A stretch of DNA of 12,617 nucleotides from Candidatus Saccharimonadia bacterium (GTDB lineage Bacteria > Patescibacteriota > Saccharimonadia > Saccharimonadales > SZUA-47). The stretch spans positions 1 to 12,617 of the forward strand of contig CALLJT010000052.1 of NCBI GenBank assembly GCA_938050265.1, read 5' to 3'. Numbering within the stretch: position 1 is the first letter of the stretch; each line of letters starts with the position of its first letter. The notes beneath the pieces are model-generated. The model made no database searches, had not been told where the DNA came from, and saw only the letters and a list, made by a program, of their open reading frames with translations. The translations under genes were made by a program, and so were the position numbers. Of this stretch, positions 1 to 6,590 are shown piece by piece.

Positions 1-1273
1 CAGCGTGCTCCTGTGGCACGTCGACAGTCACCTCTTCGAACGGTTCAACTGTTTCGCCGTCTCGTTCTTGGTATACAACCTGCGGGCGACCAACTTCAAA
101 CTCGAAGCCTTCGCGACGCATCGTTTCGATCAGTACGCTCAAGTGCAGTTCGCCGCGTCCTTGCACGACAAACCCAATACCATCTTGGTCAACTTTCAAA
201 CCAATGTTCGTCTCAAGCTCACGCATCAGTCGATCACCGATCTGACGAGACGTCGTGAATTCACCTTCTTTGCCTTTGAACGGCGAGGTGTTTGGACCAA
301 GATACATACGTAGTGTCGGTGGTTCGAGCTCTATTGTCGGCAGCGCTTCTGGTGTTTCAGTGTCTGTGACTGTCTGGCCGATTTGAGCGTCTTTAACACC
401 TGTTATGGCAACAATCTCTCCAGCTCCTGCACTGGCAACTTCCGTCTTACCGAGACCGCTAAATGTATACACAACGCCGACTGAATAGTCGCCTACGACG
501 CCGTCCGCTGACACAAGCGACACTCGCTGGCCAGTTGTAACAACACCTCGCTCAATTCGCCCAACTACGTATTTGCCGGCATAGCTGTCCCATTCAAGAG
601 ATGTCACAAGTAGCTGTAGCCCGCTGCCTGATCCAACGCGTGGTGCTGGAACATGAGCAACGATGGCTTTGAGAACTGGTTCGATATCTGCATCGCTCGA
701 CTCAGCATTTTCCGGCACGTGATCCCACATTTTGCCGTCACGACCGATTGCATAGTACGTGTGATACTGTAGCTGCTCTTCGTTGACCGCGAGCTCCAAA
801 AACAAATTCGCGATTTGATCTTCGACATCAGCTATGCGGGCCGCAGGTTTGTCTATTTTGTTTATAACAACGATCGGGATAAGTCCGAGTTCAAGCGCTT
901 TTTTAAGCACAAACCGCGTCTGCGGCATCGGACCTTCCTGTGCGTCAACGATCAACAGACAGCCGTCTGCCATATGTAGCGTACGCTCTACCTCACCACC
1001 GAAGTCGGCGTGACCTGGCGTGTCGATGATGTTGATACGTGTGTCCTGGTACTGCACTGAGGTGATTTTCGCCGTTATGGTGATACCACGCTCTTTTTCC
1101 TGGTCGCCACTGTCCATGATCAGCTCTTGGCTCATTTCTGAGCTGTGGCCACTGAACGTATGTGTCTGTTTGAGCAGTGCATCAACGAGTGTAGTTTTAC
1201 CGTGGTCAACGTGCGCGATAATTGCGACGTTACGAATAGCTGCGGCGTTCTCTGTTGTCGTGTTACTGCTCAT
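1..1273 (-). CDS. typA: Translational GTPase TypA/BipA, 3' part cut by window edge
   Basis: This is a ribosome-associated GTPase of the EF-G/LepA superfamily; the family acts in 50S assembly and in stress and cold adaptation. I translated 424 codons from ATG 1273 without a stop down to position 2. The family is about 600 residues, so roughly 180 C-terminal residues lie outside. Visible motifs: G1 AHVDHGKTT (20-28), G2 GITI (63-66), G3 DTPGH (84-88), G4 NKID (138-141), and the EF-G III/V-type segment GRGELHLSVLIETMRREGF (372-390). The G5 position reads YYAIGRDG rather than the usual SA-x-x-G. The ATG overlaps the helicase stop as ATGA (1270-1273). A GGAG lies 10 nt upstream inside the helicase gene, so the two are translationally coupled. 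The family assignment is firm. Confidence 0.96.
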   Translation of the reverse strand, partial: MSSNTTTENAAAIRNVAIIAHVDHGKTTLVDALLKQTHTFSGHSSEMSQELIMDSGDQEKERGITITAKITSVQYQDTRINIIDTPGHADFGGEVERTLHMADGCLLIVDAQEGPMPQTRFVLKKALELGLIPIVVINKIDKPAARIADVEDQIANLFLELAVNEEQLQYHTYYAIGRDGKMWDHVPENAESSDADIEPVLKAIVAHVPAPRVGSGSGLQLLVTSLEWDSYAGKYVVGRIERGVVTTGQRVSLVSADGVVGDYSVGVVYTFSGLGKTEVASAGAGEIVAITGVKDAQIGQTVTDTETPEALPTIELEPPTLRMYLGPNTSPFKGKEGEFTTSRQIGDRLMRELETNIGLKVDQDGIGFVVQGRGELHLSVLIETMRREGFEFEVGRPQVVYQERDGETVEPFEEVTVDVPQEHA

Positions 1274-2511
1274 GAAGTTGGAGCTCCGTCAACAAATGTG
1301 ATCGCGTATCCAATCTTGCCGCTACGTCCGGTTCGACCGATACGGTGTGTGTAGTCGCTGTATGTGTGTGGCTGGTCAAAATTGATCACATGCGACACAC
1401 CATCAATGTCGATACCACGTGCCGCAACATCAGTCGCAACAATCACGTCAATATGACCTTGTTTGAACTTCGTCAGTGCACGCTGTCTTTGGCTCTGAGT
1501 TTTGTTACCGTGGATCACGTCAGTTTTGAACCCGCGTTCGTTCAGGTCGCGGCTCAGTCTACTCGAAAAATGCTTCGTTTCACAGAATACAATCGTTTTT
1601 TCCACGCCGTCACCGATCAGTAGATCATGTAGTTTGTCGACTTTCTCTGACTTGTTCTGCACATACACAACCGACTGATCGACGTTATCGCTTGTTTCAG
1701 CAGTTGTCGCGATAAGAGTCTTCGGGTCGTTTGTAAACGACTGGATTATGTCGCGAACGGTATTTGTCATAGTCGCAGAGAAAAACAATGACTGTCTTTC
1801 CCGTCGAACCTTGCCGAGTATGAACCGCATATCGTTCACGAACCCCATGTCGAGCATCCTGTCTACTTCGTCGAGTGCGATCAGTGACACTTTGTTGAGG
1901 TCTAGATAGCCACGTTCAACCATGTCTTTAACACGTCCTGGCGTACCAATGTAGATATCTCGTTCCTGAGACAGCATCTTGATCTGTTTATGTACGGGCG
2001 TACCGCCGATAACAAGCGCGTCTTTGATCCTACCACTCCGTGCAAACGTACGGCTTTCTTCCTGGATTTGCAGTGCAAGCTCACGTGTTGGTGCGAGTAC
2101 GAGCGCCTTTGTGCCTGGATTGTGGAGAATTTGGTTCAGTATAGGGATAAGAAACGCAGCTGTTTTACCAGTACCGGTGTTCGCGATACCCACAACGTCG
2201 CGTCCAGCAAGCCCATGTGGCAGTGCATAATCCTGGATCATGGTTGGTTTATGGTAGCTGTTAGCGCTCAGGTTCTGAGCGATGATGTCGTGCAAGTCAA
2301 AATTCGCAAACGTGTTGTCTGACACATACTCAGTGACCTCGACCGGCTTTGCAGCCTTGACGAATCGCTTCGGGTCAATATACTGTCCGTGGCCTCGTTT
2401 TTTACGTGGCGCCTGTGGTCGTCCGTTGGCTCCGCTACCGCGTTTGGTGTTTCGTGATCGTTTGTATGAAAAGCTACGGCTTCGGCCGCGCCCTTGTGAT
2501 TGGCTATTCAA
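1270..2511 (-). CDS. DEAD-box ATP-dependent RNA helicase (motif II DEVD)
   Basis: An RNA helicase core of 413 residues with no C-terminal extension. Residues 1-50 are Arg/Gly/Lys-rich and probably disordered, suited to RNA binding. Motifs in order: Q-motif glutamine Q93, motif I ANTGTGKT (110-117), Ia PTRELA (141-146), Ib TPGR (190-193), II DEVD (214-217), III SAT (245-247), V ATDVAARGID (359-368), VI HRIGRTGR (389-396). Motif II is DEVD instead of DEAD, a conservative change that keeps the catalytic D-E. The start is TTG 2511, supported by AAAAAAGGA ending six nt upstream; no ATG precedes the motifs in frame. It is the first gene of a two-gene operon with typA (ATGA overlap). The likely role is rRNA/ribosome maturation or mRNA unwinding, which would fit its pairing with TypA. 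Confidence 0.95.
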   Translation of the reverse strand: MNSQSQGRGRSRSFSYKRSRNTKRGSGANGRPQAPRKKRGHGQYIDPKRFVKAAKPVEVTEYVSDNTFANFDLHDIIAQNLSANSYHKPTMIQDYALPHGLAGRDVVGIANTGTGKTAAFLIPILNQILHNPGTKALVLAPTRELALQIQEESRTFARSGRIKDALVIGGTPVHKQIKMLSQERDIYIGTPGRVKDMVERGYLDLNKVSLIALDEVDRMLDMGFVNDMRFILGKVRRERQSLFFSATMTNTVRDIIQSFTNDPKTLIATTAETSDNVDQSVVYVQNKSEKVDKLHDLLIGDGVEKTIVFCETKHFSSRLSRDLNERGFKTDVIHGNKTQSQRQRALTKFKQGHIDVIVATDVAARGIDIDGVSHVINFDQPHTYSDYTHRIGRTGRSGKIGYAITFVDGAPTS

Positions 2512-2845
2512 AATTATTCCTTTTTTATTCTTGTATGCCTACTGGCTTATGGCGAGGACGATGTACGACCGTGGTGCGACACGCGTACACTTCAAATCGT
2601 GCTCGAGTGTCATACTCCATCATATGTCGTACAACGAAACATCACGTCAACGCACAACAGAGCCGCTCATGCCACATAGACACTCTGGCCTGCAAACAGA
2701 AGAGTAATGGTCCTACTATTTACTAATGATCGTCTTTTACCGATCATCATATGCAGTCAACAGTTGTGAAACCACCACTGACTAAAAAGAGATTATAAAA
2801 AACAATTAGACTTATTCTACCGCGAAATCACACATAACGCAAGCA
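2512..2845 (-). other. Gene-free leader region upstream of the helicase
   Basis: I see no convincing gene on either strand in these 334 nt; the open frames present on the plus strand continue antisense through the helicase and have no family resemblance. The stretch probably holds the promoter and a long 5' leader for the helicase-typA operon. A small inverted repeat, ATGATCG/CGATCAT with an 8-nt loop, lies around 2726-2747. Long structured leaders are known for cold-shock DEAD-box genes such as E. coli csdA, so a regulatory leader is plausible here, but nothing in the sequence proves it. Confidence 0.5.
2792..2797 (-). promoter_or_regulatory. Candidate -10 (TATAAT) for helicase-typA operon
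   Basis: A consensus TATAAT reads on the minus strand about 50 nt after the stop of the upstream TerB-like gene. No good -35 is visible 16-18 nt upstream. If used, the helicase mRNA would have a leader of about 275 nt. A second, weaker candidate is TATGAT at 2746-2751. Confidence 0.35.
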
Positions 2846-3670
2846 TTACCCTGCGACGCGGCGGCTGCGCTTGATGATCGCGACGATGTCTTGTTTGTCT
2901 GTGATCGGTTTATTAGTCGTCGTAGAACGTGCGTCGAGCGCTTGAGCAACTCCGATCAGTAGCTCGGATTCCTTCGGGTGGAGCTGTCGATCCGCGATAG
3001 CCACCTCCACCGCAGCTTCTAACATGAGACTGCGCACAACAGAGCACGTCGTAGCAGCATCTGAACGCAGCTGATCAATAATCACTGCCTGGTTATCTGC
3101 TCCACTCAAAGCAACGTCAAACGCATCGCGCGGCAATGATTCGGACGTTATCTTTTTATAATTACGCTTGATTACTCGCTTCTCTGTTTTATGAATAACG
3201 CCGTCAGAATGGCTTGTAATCATCAGTAAATCAACGACGAGATCTCCCTCTGTAGCGAGCTTAGACGTGAGGTTTTCAATGCTGGCATCGAGAAGCCCCT
3301 GATCTACGTGCTCCATGTCACGCACATACTTGAGGCGTTTCTGCATGAGCGTCAAAAGACTGCGCACGGCAGAACGATATTCGAAATAAGAAGACATGGT
3401 TTGGTGTGGTGTCTCTGCGTCGATCCTATAGAGGATATCTTCCCTCACCGCGTGGGATTTTTGCATATTATCTATGCATTTCGACATCCGAGAACGAGCA
3501 GACATGTGCTCGTCGTGTCGTACGCAGCGGGCCGCTTCTTTGAGCTGCTCCTGCGACTGTTGGATAATTTTTAGAAGCTCATGGGGTGGTTTTTCACACA
3601 TAGATACTTCATGCTCAACGCGCAGTGCGTCTGATATATAGTTTTCGATAATTTTTGAGTGTAGTGTCAT
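2846..3670 (-). CDS. Coiled-coil protein with C-terminal TerB-like domain, function unknown
   Basis: 274 residues from ATG 3670. The frame is open back to TTG 3691, but that TTG lies inside a strong hairpin; ATG 3670 has GAAAGA about nine nt upstream and is preferred. Residues 1-135 are charged and helical with heptad-like stretches. Residues 140-245 resemble the all-helical TerB/DUF533 type: DLLMITSHSDGVIHKTEKR (147-165) and EAAVEVAIADRQLHPKESEL (218-237), two copies of the acidic 'A.aDG..h..E' pattern of that fold. TerB-like domains often sit beside membrane proteins, and the upstream neighbour here is an MscS-like membrane protein only 63 nt away. The fold call is by motif resemblance; the molecular role is unknown. 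There is no signal peptide or membrane segment, so it is cytoplasmic. Confidence 0.75.
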   Translation of the reverse strand: MTLHSKIIENYISDALRVEHEVSMCEKPPHELLKIIQQSQEQLKEAARCVRHDEHMSARSRMSKCIDNMQKSHAVREDILYRIDAETPHQTMSSYFEYRSAVRSLLTLMQKRLKYVRDMEHVDQGLLDASIENLTSKLATEGDLVVDLLMITSHSDGVIHKTEKRVIKRNYKKITSESLPRDAFDVALSGADNQAVIIDQLRSDAATTCSVVRSLMLEAAVEVAIADRQLHPKESELLIGVAQALDARSTTTNKPITDKQDIVAIIKRSRRVAG

Positions 3671-3685
3671 GATAATTATTCTTTC

Positions 3686-3718
3686 ACGCAACCCTACTGG
3701 GATCCAGCAGGGTTGCGT
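3686..3718 (-). terminator. Strong hairpin between mscS-like and TerB-like genes
   Basis: A 15-bp stem (ACGCAACCCTACTGG pairing with CCAGCAGGGTTGCGT, one mismatch or wobble) has a 3-nt GAT loop. It lies 15 nt after the stop of the MscS-like gene and 15 nt before the TerB-like ATG, so it precedes the ribosome binding site directly. There is no U-run on either side. It could be a partial terminator, an mRNA-stabilising or processing stem that uncouples the two genes, or a translation control element. Confidence 0.55.
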
Positions 3719-3733
3719 ATCTACCTGTCTATC

Positions 3734-4441
3734 CTATTGGATTCGACCGTGAGACTTACTGTGCTTCGGTTTCTTAAACGCCTGGTACGCGTCTCCTACC
3801 ATCTTACCAGCTACCTCTCGACCACCGAGACCAAATGCAAGTCCAAGCGCGAGCATGATACCAGCAACTATCACCGTCAGGTTGTTGTTGATGATCGTCA
3901 TGTCGAACCCGAGTTGAGCTGCCGCGAGTGGCACACCAAACAACAGTACTGCTCCGCGAGCAACCGAACCGAGCACGCGGTACGGGCCTACACCAGCTTT
4001 ATGAGCTGTGTCGGTCACTATGTCACGCACTGCACGTCCAGCGACGAACGTCAGACCAGCCACAAGTGCTGCGGCAAATATACGTGGAACAAACGCCAGC
4101 AATGCGTTAAACGTGTCTGTGAGTACTTCGAGCCCCAAGACATCGACAGCCGCACCCCAGAAAATAAGCATGATCGCCCATTTTGCAACGGTACTCAGAA
4201 TGCCACTGACTGCAACGGTACTGATTTTGAGATCAGCAAGCGTGCCTGTTACGAATTTATGGTTCTCTACGAACCGCAGTGCTCTACCGATAAACCCGCT
4301 AATAACTCGAGCAACGATCGATCCGATCATTAACAGCAGCAGTGCGACGAGCAGTTTCGGTACGAACGTCACCGCTCCGTCGACAAGTTCGAGCATCGAC
4401 GTCTCGAGCGTGTCCACTATATTGTTGGTTGATTCAGTCAT
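3734..4441 (-). CDS. MscS-like small membrane channel protein lacking the cytoplasmic domain
   Basis: 235 residues, almost entirely hydrophobic helices (about 22-48, 76-100, 116-140, 158-178, 182-206). The last helix runs into GLAFGLGGREVAGKMVGD (199-216), like the pore-lining TM3 of MscS and the 'conserved TM helix' repeat family that often precedes it. The Gly/Ala-rich pattern and the GLGGREV turn fit this group. The protein ends about 20 residues later with a basic tail, so the beta-domain and C-terminal vestibule of true MscS (about 286 residues) are missing. ATG 4441 has AAGGGG eight nt upstream. It probably forms an inner-membrane channel or scaffold, with gating of a reduced type. The function is inferred from family resemblance only. 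Confidence 0.8.
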   Translation of the reverse strand: MTESTNNIVDTLETSMLELVDGAVTFVPKLLVALLLLMIGSIVARVISGFIGRALRFVENHKFVTGTLADLKISTVAVSGILSTVAKWAIMLIFWGAAVDVLGLEVLTDTFNALLAFVPRIFAAALVAGLTFVAGRAVRDIVTDTAHKAGVGPYRVLGSVARGAVLLFGVPLAAAQLGFDMTIINNNLTVIVAGIMLALGLAFGLGGREVAGKMVGDAYQAFKKPKHSKSHGRIQ

Positions 4442-4538
4442 GTATATGTCCCCTTACGTTAAATTACGTTCATGATCGATGGCCAAAATCACTGGTCATC
4501 TACTCTTTAGACGTGCGAGGGGCACAACTCGTCACATT

Positions 4539-4544
4539 ACTATA
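4539..4544 (-). promoter_or_regulatory. Candidate -10 (TATAGT) for mscS-like gene, formed at MITE-like end
   Basis: TATAGT reads toward the MscS-like ATG 98 nt away. Four of its bases belong to the outermost GCTATA of the repeat element at 4541-4711 and two to the flank. No good -35 is visible. Confidence 0.35.
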
Positions 4545-4711
4545 GCGATTCCAAAACAAAATGTGTCTTTTTTGAGCCGCTGGATTGCTGAGCTAAAAAT
4601 GATCATATTCGAGTGAAGCATCCGCCAGCTGGCGGACAGTGAAGGAGGATTGATCGTTTTTAGCCAGCAAGGCGCAGATCAAAATGCACGTTTTGTTTTG
4701 GGGTTGCTATA
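4541..4711. mobile_element. MITE-like inverted-repeat element, copy 1 (171 bp)
   Basis: Both arms begin TATAGC when read inward (4541-4546 and, on the opposite strand, 4711-4706). They stay alignable for about 75 nt: both continue with CCAAAACAAAA, then T-rich sequence, TTGCTG, GCTAAAAA and GATCA. The centre holds the perfect 16-bp palindrome TCCGCCAGCTGGCGGA (4621-4636) flanked by AGTGAAG on both sides. The 30-nt core 4613-4642 matches 12021-12050 in copy 2 at 29 positions. As RNA from either strand it would fold into one long hairpin with a short inner hairpin. TA on each outer side would fit a TA target duplication. There is no ORF inside. It overlaps the 3' end of the glycoside hydrolase gene. 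Confidence 0.8.
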
Positions 4712-5998
4712 CCTAGAATCCGATGCCCAGGCTAGCCACAGCGCAGCTGTCCAGGAAAAATCAGTGCCGATACAGCCGTCGCCAGTCATCGGGTCAAAGC
4801 ATTCACGGAACCCAGATCGCTTTATTACGGCCGCTAGGTCTGTTCGCATACGCTCAGCGAGCACGTTGTAGCCTGACTCTGCAAGTCCTTTTGCGACAAT
4901 GTAGTTCATCTGTGGCCACAACGGACCTTTCCAGTAGCGTTGCTGTTCAAACGACGCGTGATCAGGGTCCCAGCTCGGCAGCAGGAACTGCGCTTTTTTT
5001 CCTATTCGCTCAATATGCAGGCGTGTAGCATCTTGCTGTTCTGGAGTACCAACACCGGCATAAAAGCACAGTGCGCTGGCGTTCGAAAATCCGTCAGAAA
5101 ACTCGCCGCTGCGTAGATCTTTTGCACAAAACGCCTGCACATCTGTGTTCCATAGCTCTTGCGCACCGCTCTCTCCGGCAGCTATCCAGTCAGTTATTTC
5201 TGCGCGTACATCGTCGCTATGACCCAGTGTGTTTGCCAGCCACAACAAATCACGGTTTGCCCGTAGCAACATGAAATGCAGCCCCGGGTCTGCAACAAGA
5301 AACGGCCCGCTGTCAGTCAACGTTCGCTGGTTCCAGCCCGTGTCTCGGCCATACTTAACGATCGATATGTATTTATCGTACTGTTCACTGCTTGGCCTCT
5401 GCGATGCGTCAGCGTGCTGCGTATCTTTGCGGGTGTAGTGTTCGAGTTCTGGGTCTACGTCCATGCCTGCCAGCCCACCGTCCCAGTCAGGGCAGTTGTC
5501 TCTACCTGTTTCCCATGGGTGCACCGTGGCGATAACATTCATATCTTGAGCAGTCCGCTCGGCGATAAACCACTTGTTGAACCGATACGCCACATCGAAC
5601 AGCACCTGGGCTTTGTTATCGTTGCCAGTTTGCTCATACAGCTCGCGTACGATACTCGCATACACCGGAGGCTGCGATATGCCGCCTGTCGGCATGCGCC
5701 CGCCGCCCTGTTCGGCGTCAGGCGTCTGCCATGTCGTCGGTCCAGGAAAATAATCAGGGTCGTTTTGCCTAAACAGTATATGCGGGATCATGCCACTTGC
5801 CCACTGGCCCTCAGCGAGCAGTTCAAGCTCGCGCCACGCCCTCGCAACGTCAAACGTGGCAAACCCCAGTGCCACAAACGCCGAATCCCAGTTCCACTGG
5901 TATGGATACAGGCGTGCGGTTGGCACCGTATATCCACCTCGATCGTTTTTGCTGAGTATCGCTCGCGCCTCGCTATCTAGATCGTGTTTGCTGCTCAT
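4679..5998 (-). CDS. GH63/MGH1-like glycoside hydrolase (trehalase / mannosylglycerate hydrolase fold)
   Basis: 439 residues from ATG 5998, chosen because GGAG sits five nt upstream; an in-frame ATG at 6019 has no ribosome binding site. There is no signal peptide, so it is cytoplasmic. The (alpha/alpha)6-barrel family motifs are clear: YQWNWDSAF (33-41, probable catalytic acid D38), GMIPH (69-73), TGRDNCPDWD (164-173), RYWKGPLWPQMNY (354-366) and ECFDPMTGDG (399-408, probable catalytic base E399), then FSWTAALWLAWA. Related enzymes cleave mannosyl- or glucosylglycerate, trehalose-type or other alpha-glucosides; the substrate cannot be read here. It is last in an operon with an oxidoreductase and a VOC protein. 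The last ten codons and the TGA come from the right arm of the repeat element at 4541-4711, so the original C-terminus appears to have been replaced. Confidence 0.88.
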   Translation of the reverse strand: MSSKHDLDSEARAILSKNDRGGYTVPTARLYPYQWNWDSAFVALGFATFDVARAWRELELLAEGQWASGMIPHILFRQNDPDYFPGPTTWQTPDAEQGGGRMPTGGISQPPVYASIVRELYEQTGNDNKAQVLFDVAYRFNKWFIAERTAQDMNVIATVHPWETGRDNCPDWDGGLAGMDVDPELEHYTRKDTQHADASQRPSSEQYDKYISIVKYGRDTGWNQRTLTDSGPFLVADPGLHFMLLRANRDLLWLANTLGHSDDVRAEITDWIAAGESGAQELWNTDVQAFCAKDLRSGEFSDGFSNASALCFYAGVGTPEQQDATRLHIERIGKKAQFLLPSWDPDHASFEQQRYWKGPLWPQMNYIVAKGLAESGYNVLAERMRTDLAAVIKRSGFRECFDPMTGDGCIGTDFSWTAALWLAWASDSRYSNPKTKRAF

Positions 5999-6026
5999 TA
6001 TTACTCCGTTTCTTAACATAGTTAGA

Positions 6027-6575
6027 CTAGCTTATGCCGCGTACGCCGTCCAGGACGGTTTTGACCCCGAGCAGTTTTTCCAGCTGGACCACGGCAGTCA
6101 ACGGCAATAGATGGAACTTCACGCCCTTGCCGCTTGGAAGCCTCATGCCAATTTCCGGGTTAATCCCGCGGTCAGCAGCCTTGGTATCAAACTGCATACC
6201 GCTGTATTTTGCCAAAAACTGTTCAACCGTGTCATAGATAACAAACTCAGCATGTTCGAGACCTTCTGTTTCTGCTCTACCAGGCTTCGGAGCGGGTAAT
6301 TCCAGCGCATCTATGCGCCAGCTGGCCACGCGTATCGGCTGGTGCAGTTTATACGTCGCGATCGGCCGCTTGTTGACGCTCGTTTCTGCAAGACGCTCAC
6401 CATACGCCTCAAGTTGCGTTTTCTTATCTTCATACTGATCAAGCGTTTCGACTCGGTAGCATATGTGGTCGACCACCATGAAGTCAGCCATATCAAACCC
6501 GACAACCTCCACCTCCGCCACGATTTCACGCACAAACTGCGTATAGTCTCCTATGACTGCCTGTAGCGTGTTCAC
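6027..6575 (-). CDS. VOC-family protein, YecM type
   Basis: 182 residues, close to the length of E. coli YecM (about 188), a vicinal-oxygen-chelate fold protein thought to bind a metal. Visible: VVDHICYRVET (34-44) with the first-strand His37, WRIDALELPAPKPG (86-99), LEHAEFVIYD (107-116) with His108, and GINPEIGMRLPSGKGVKFH (137-155) ending in His155. These conserved positions match the family's metal-site pattern. The start is GTG 6575, overlapping the stop of the upstream oxidoreductase as GTGA, so translation is coupled. The junction lies in a perfect hairpin (6570-6590). The glycoside hydrolase starts 28 nt downstream. The enzymatic activity of YecM proteins is not established, so only the family is claimed. 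Confidence 0.85.
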   Translation of the reverse strand: MNTLQAVIGDYTQFVREIVAEVEVVGFDMADFMVVDHICYRVETLDQYEDKKTQLEAYGERLAETSVNKRPIATYKLHQPIRVASWRIDALELPAPKPGRAETEGLEHAEFVIYDTVEQFLAKYSGMQFDTKAADRGINPEIGMRLPSGKGVKFHLLPLTAVVQLEKLLGVKTVLDGVRGIS

Positions 6576-6590
6576 GAGTCACTCGTGAAC
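6570..6590 (-). promoter_or_regulatory. Perfect hairpin over the oxidoreductase stop / yecM-like GTG start
   Basis: GTTCACGAG and CTCGTGAAC form a perfect 9-bp stem around a 3-nt loop. In the minus-strand mRNA the 3' arm contains the stop TGA of the upstream gene and the GTG start of the next. Ribosomes finishing the upstream gene would have to melt it, so it would enforce coupling of the two genes. Confidence 0.6.

Noticed and set aside
1270..2511. DEVD in helicase motif II as a sign of inactivity
   Set aside because: The catalytic Asp-Glu pair is kept and related superfamily-2 helicases tolerate changes at the third position; all other motifs are intact.
2282..2726. Plus-strand open frames of 106 and 141 codons
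   Set aside because: They are antisense to the helicase N-terminus and its leader, with compositions typical of reverse-strand shadows.
3713..4333. A 206-codon plus-strand frame
   Set aside because: It is antisense to the MscS-like gene, rich in Cys, His, Arg and Thr, and has no family resemblance.
4541..4711. The long hairpin as a 6S-like or other housekeeping RNA
   Set aside because: It occurs twice with the same ends and overlaps a coding sequence, which fits an inserted repeat better than a single-copy RNA gene.
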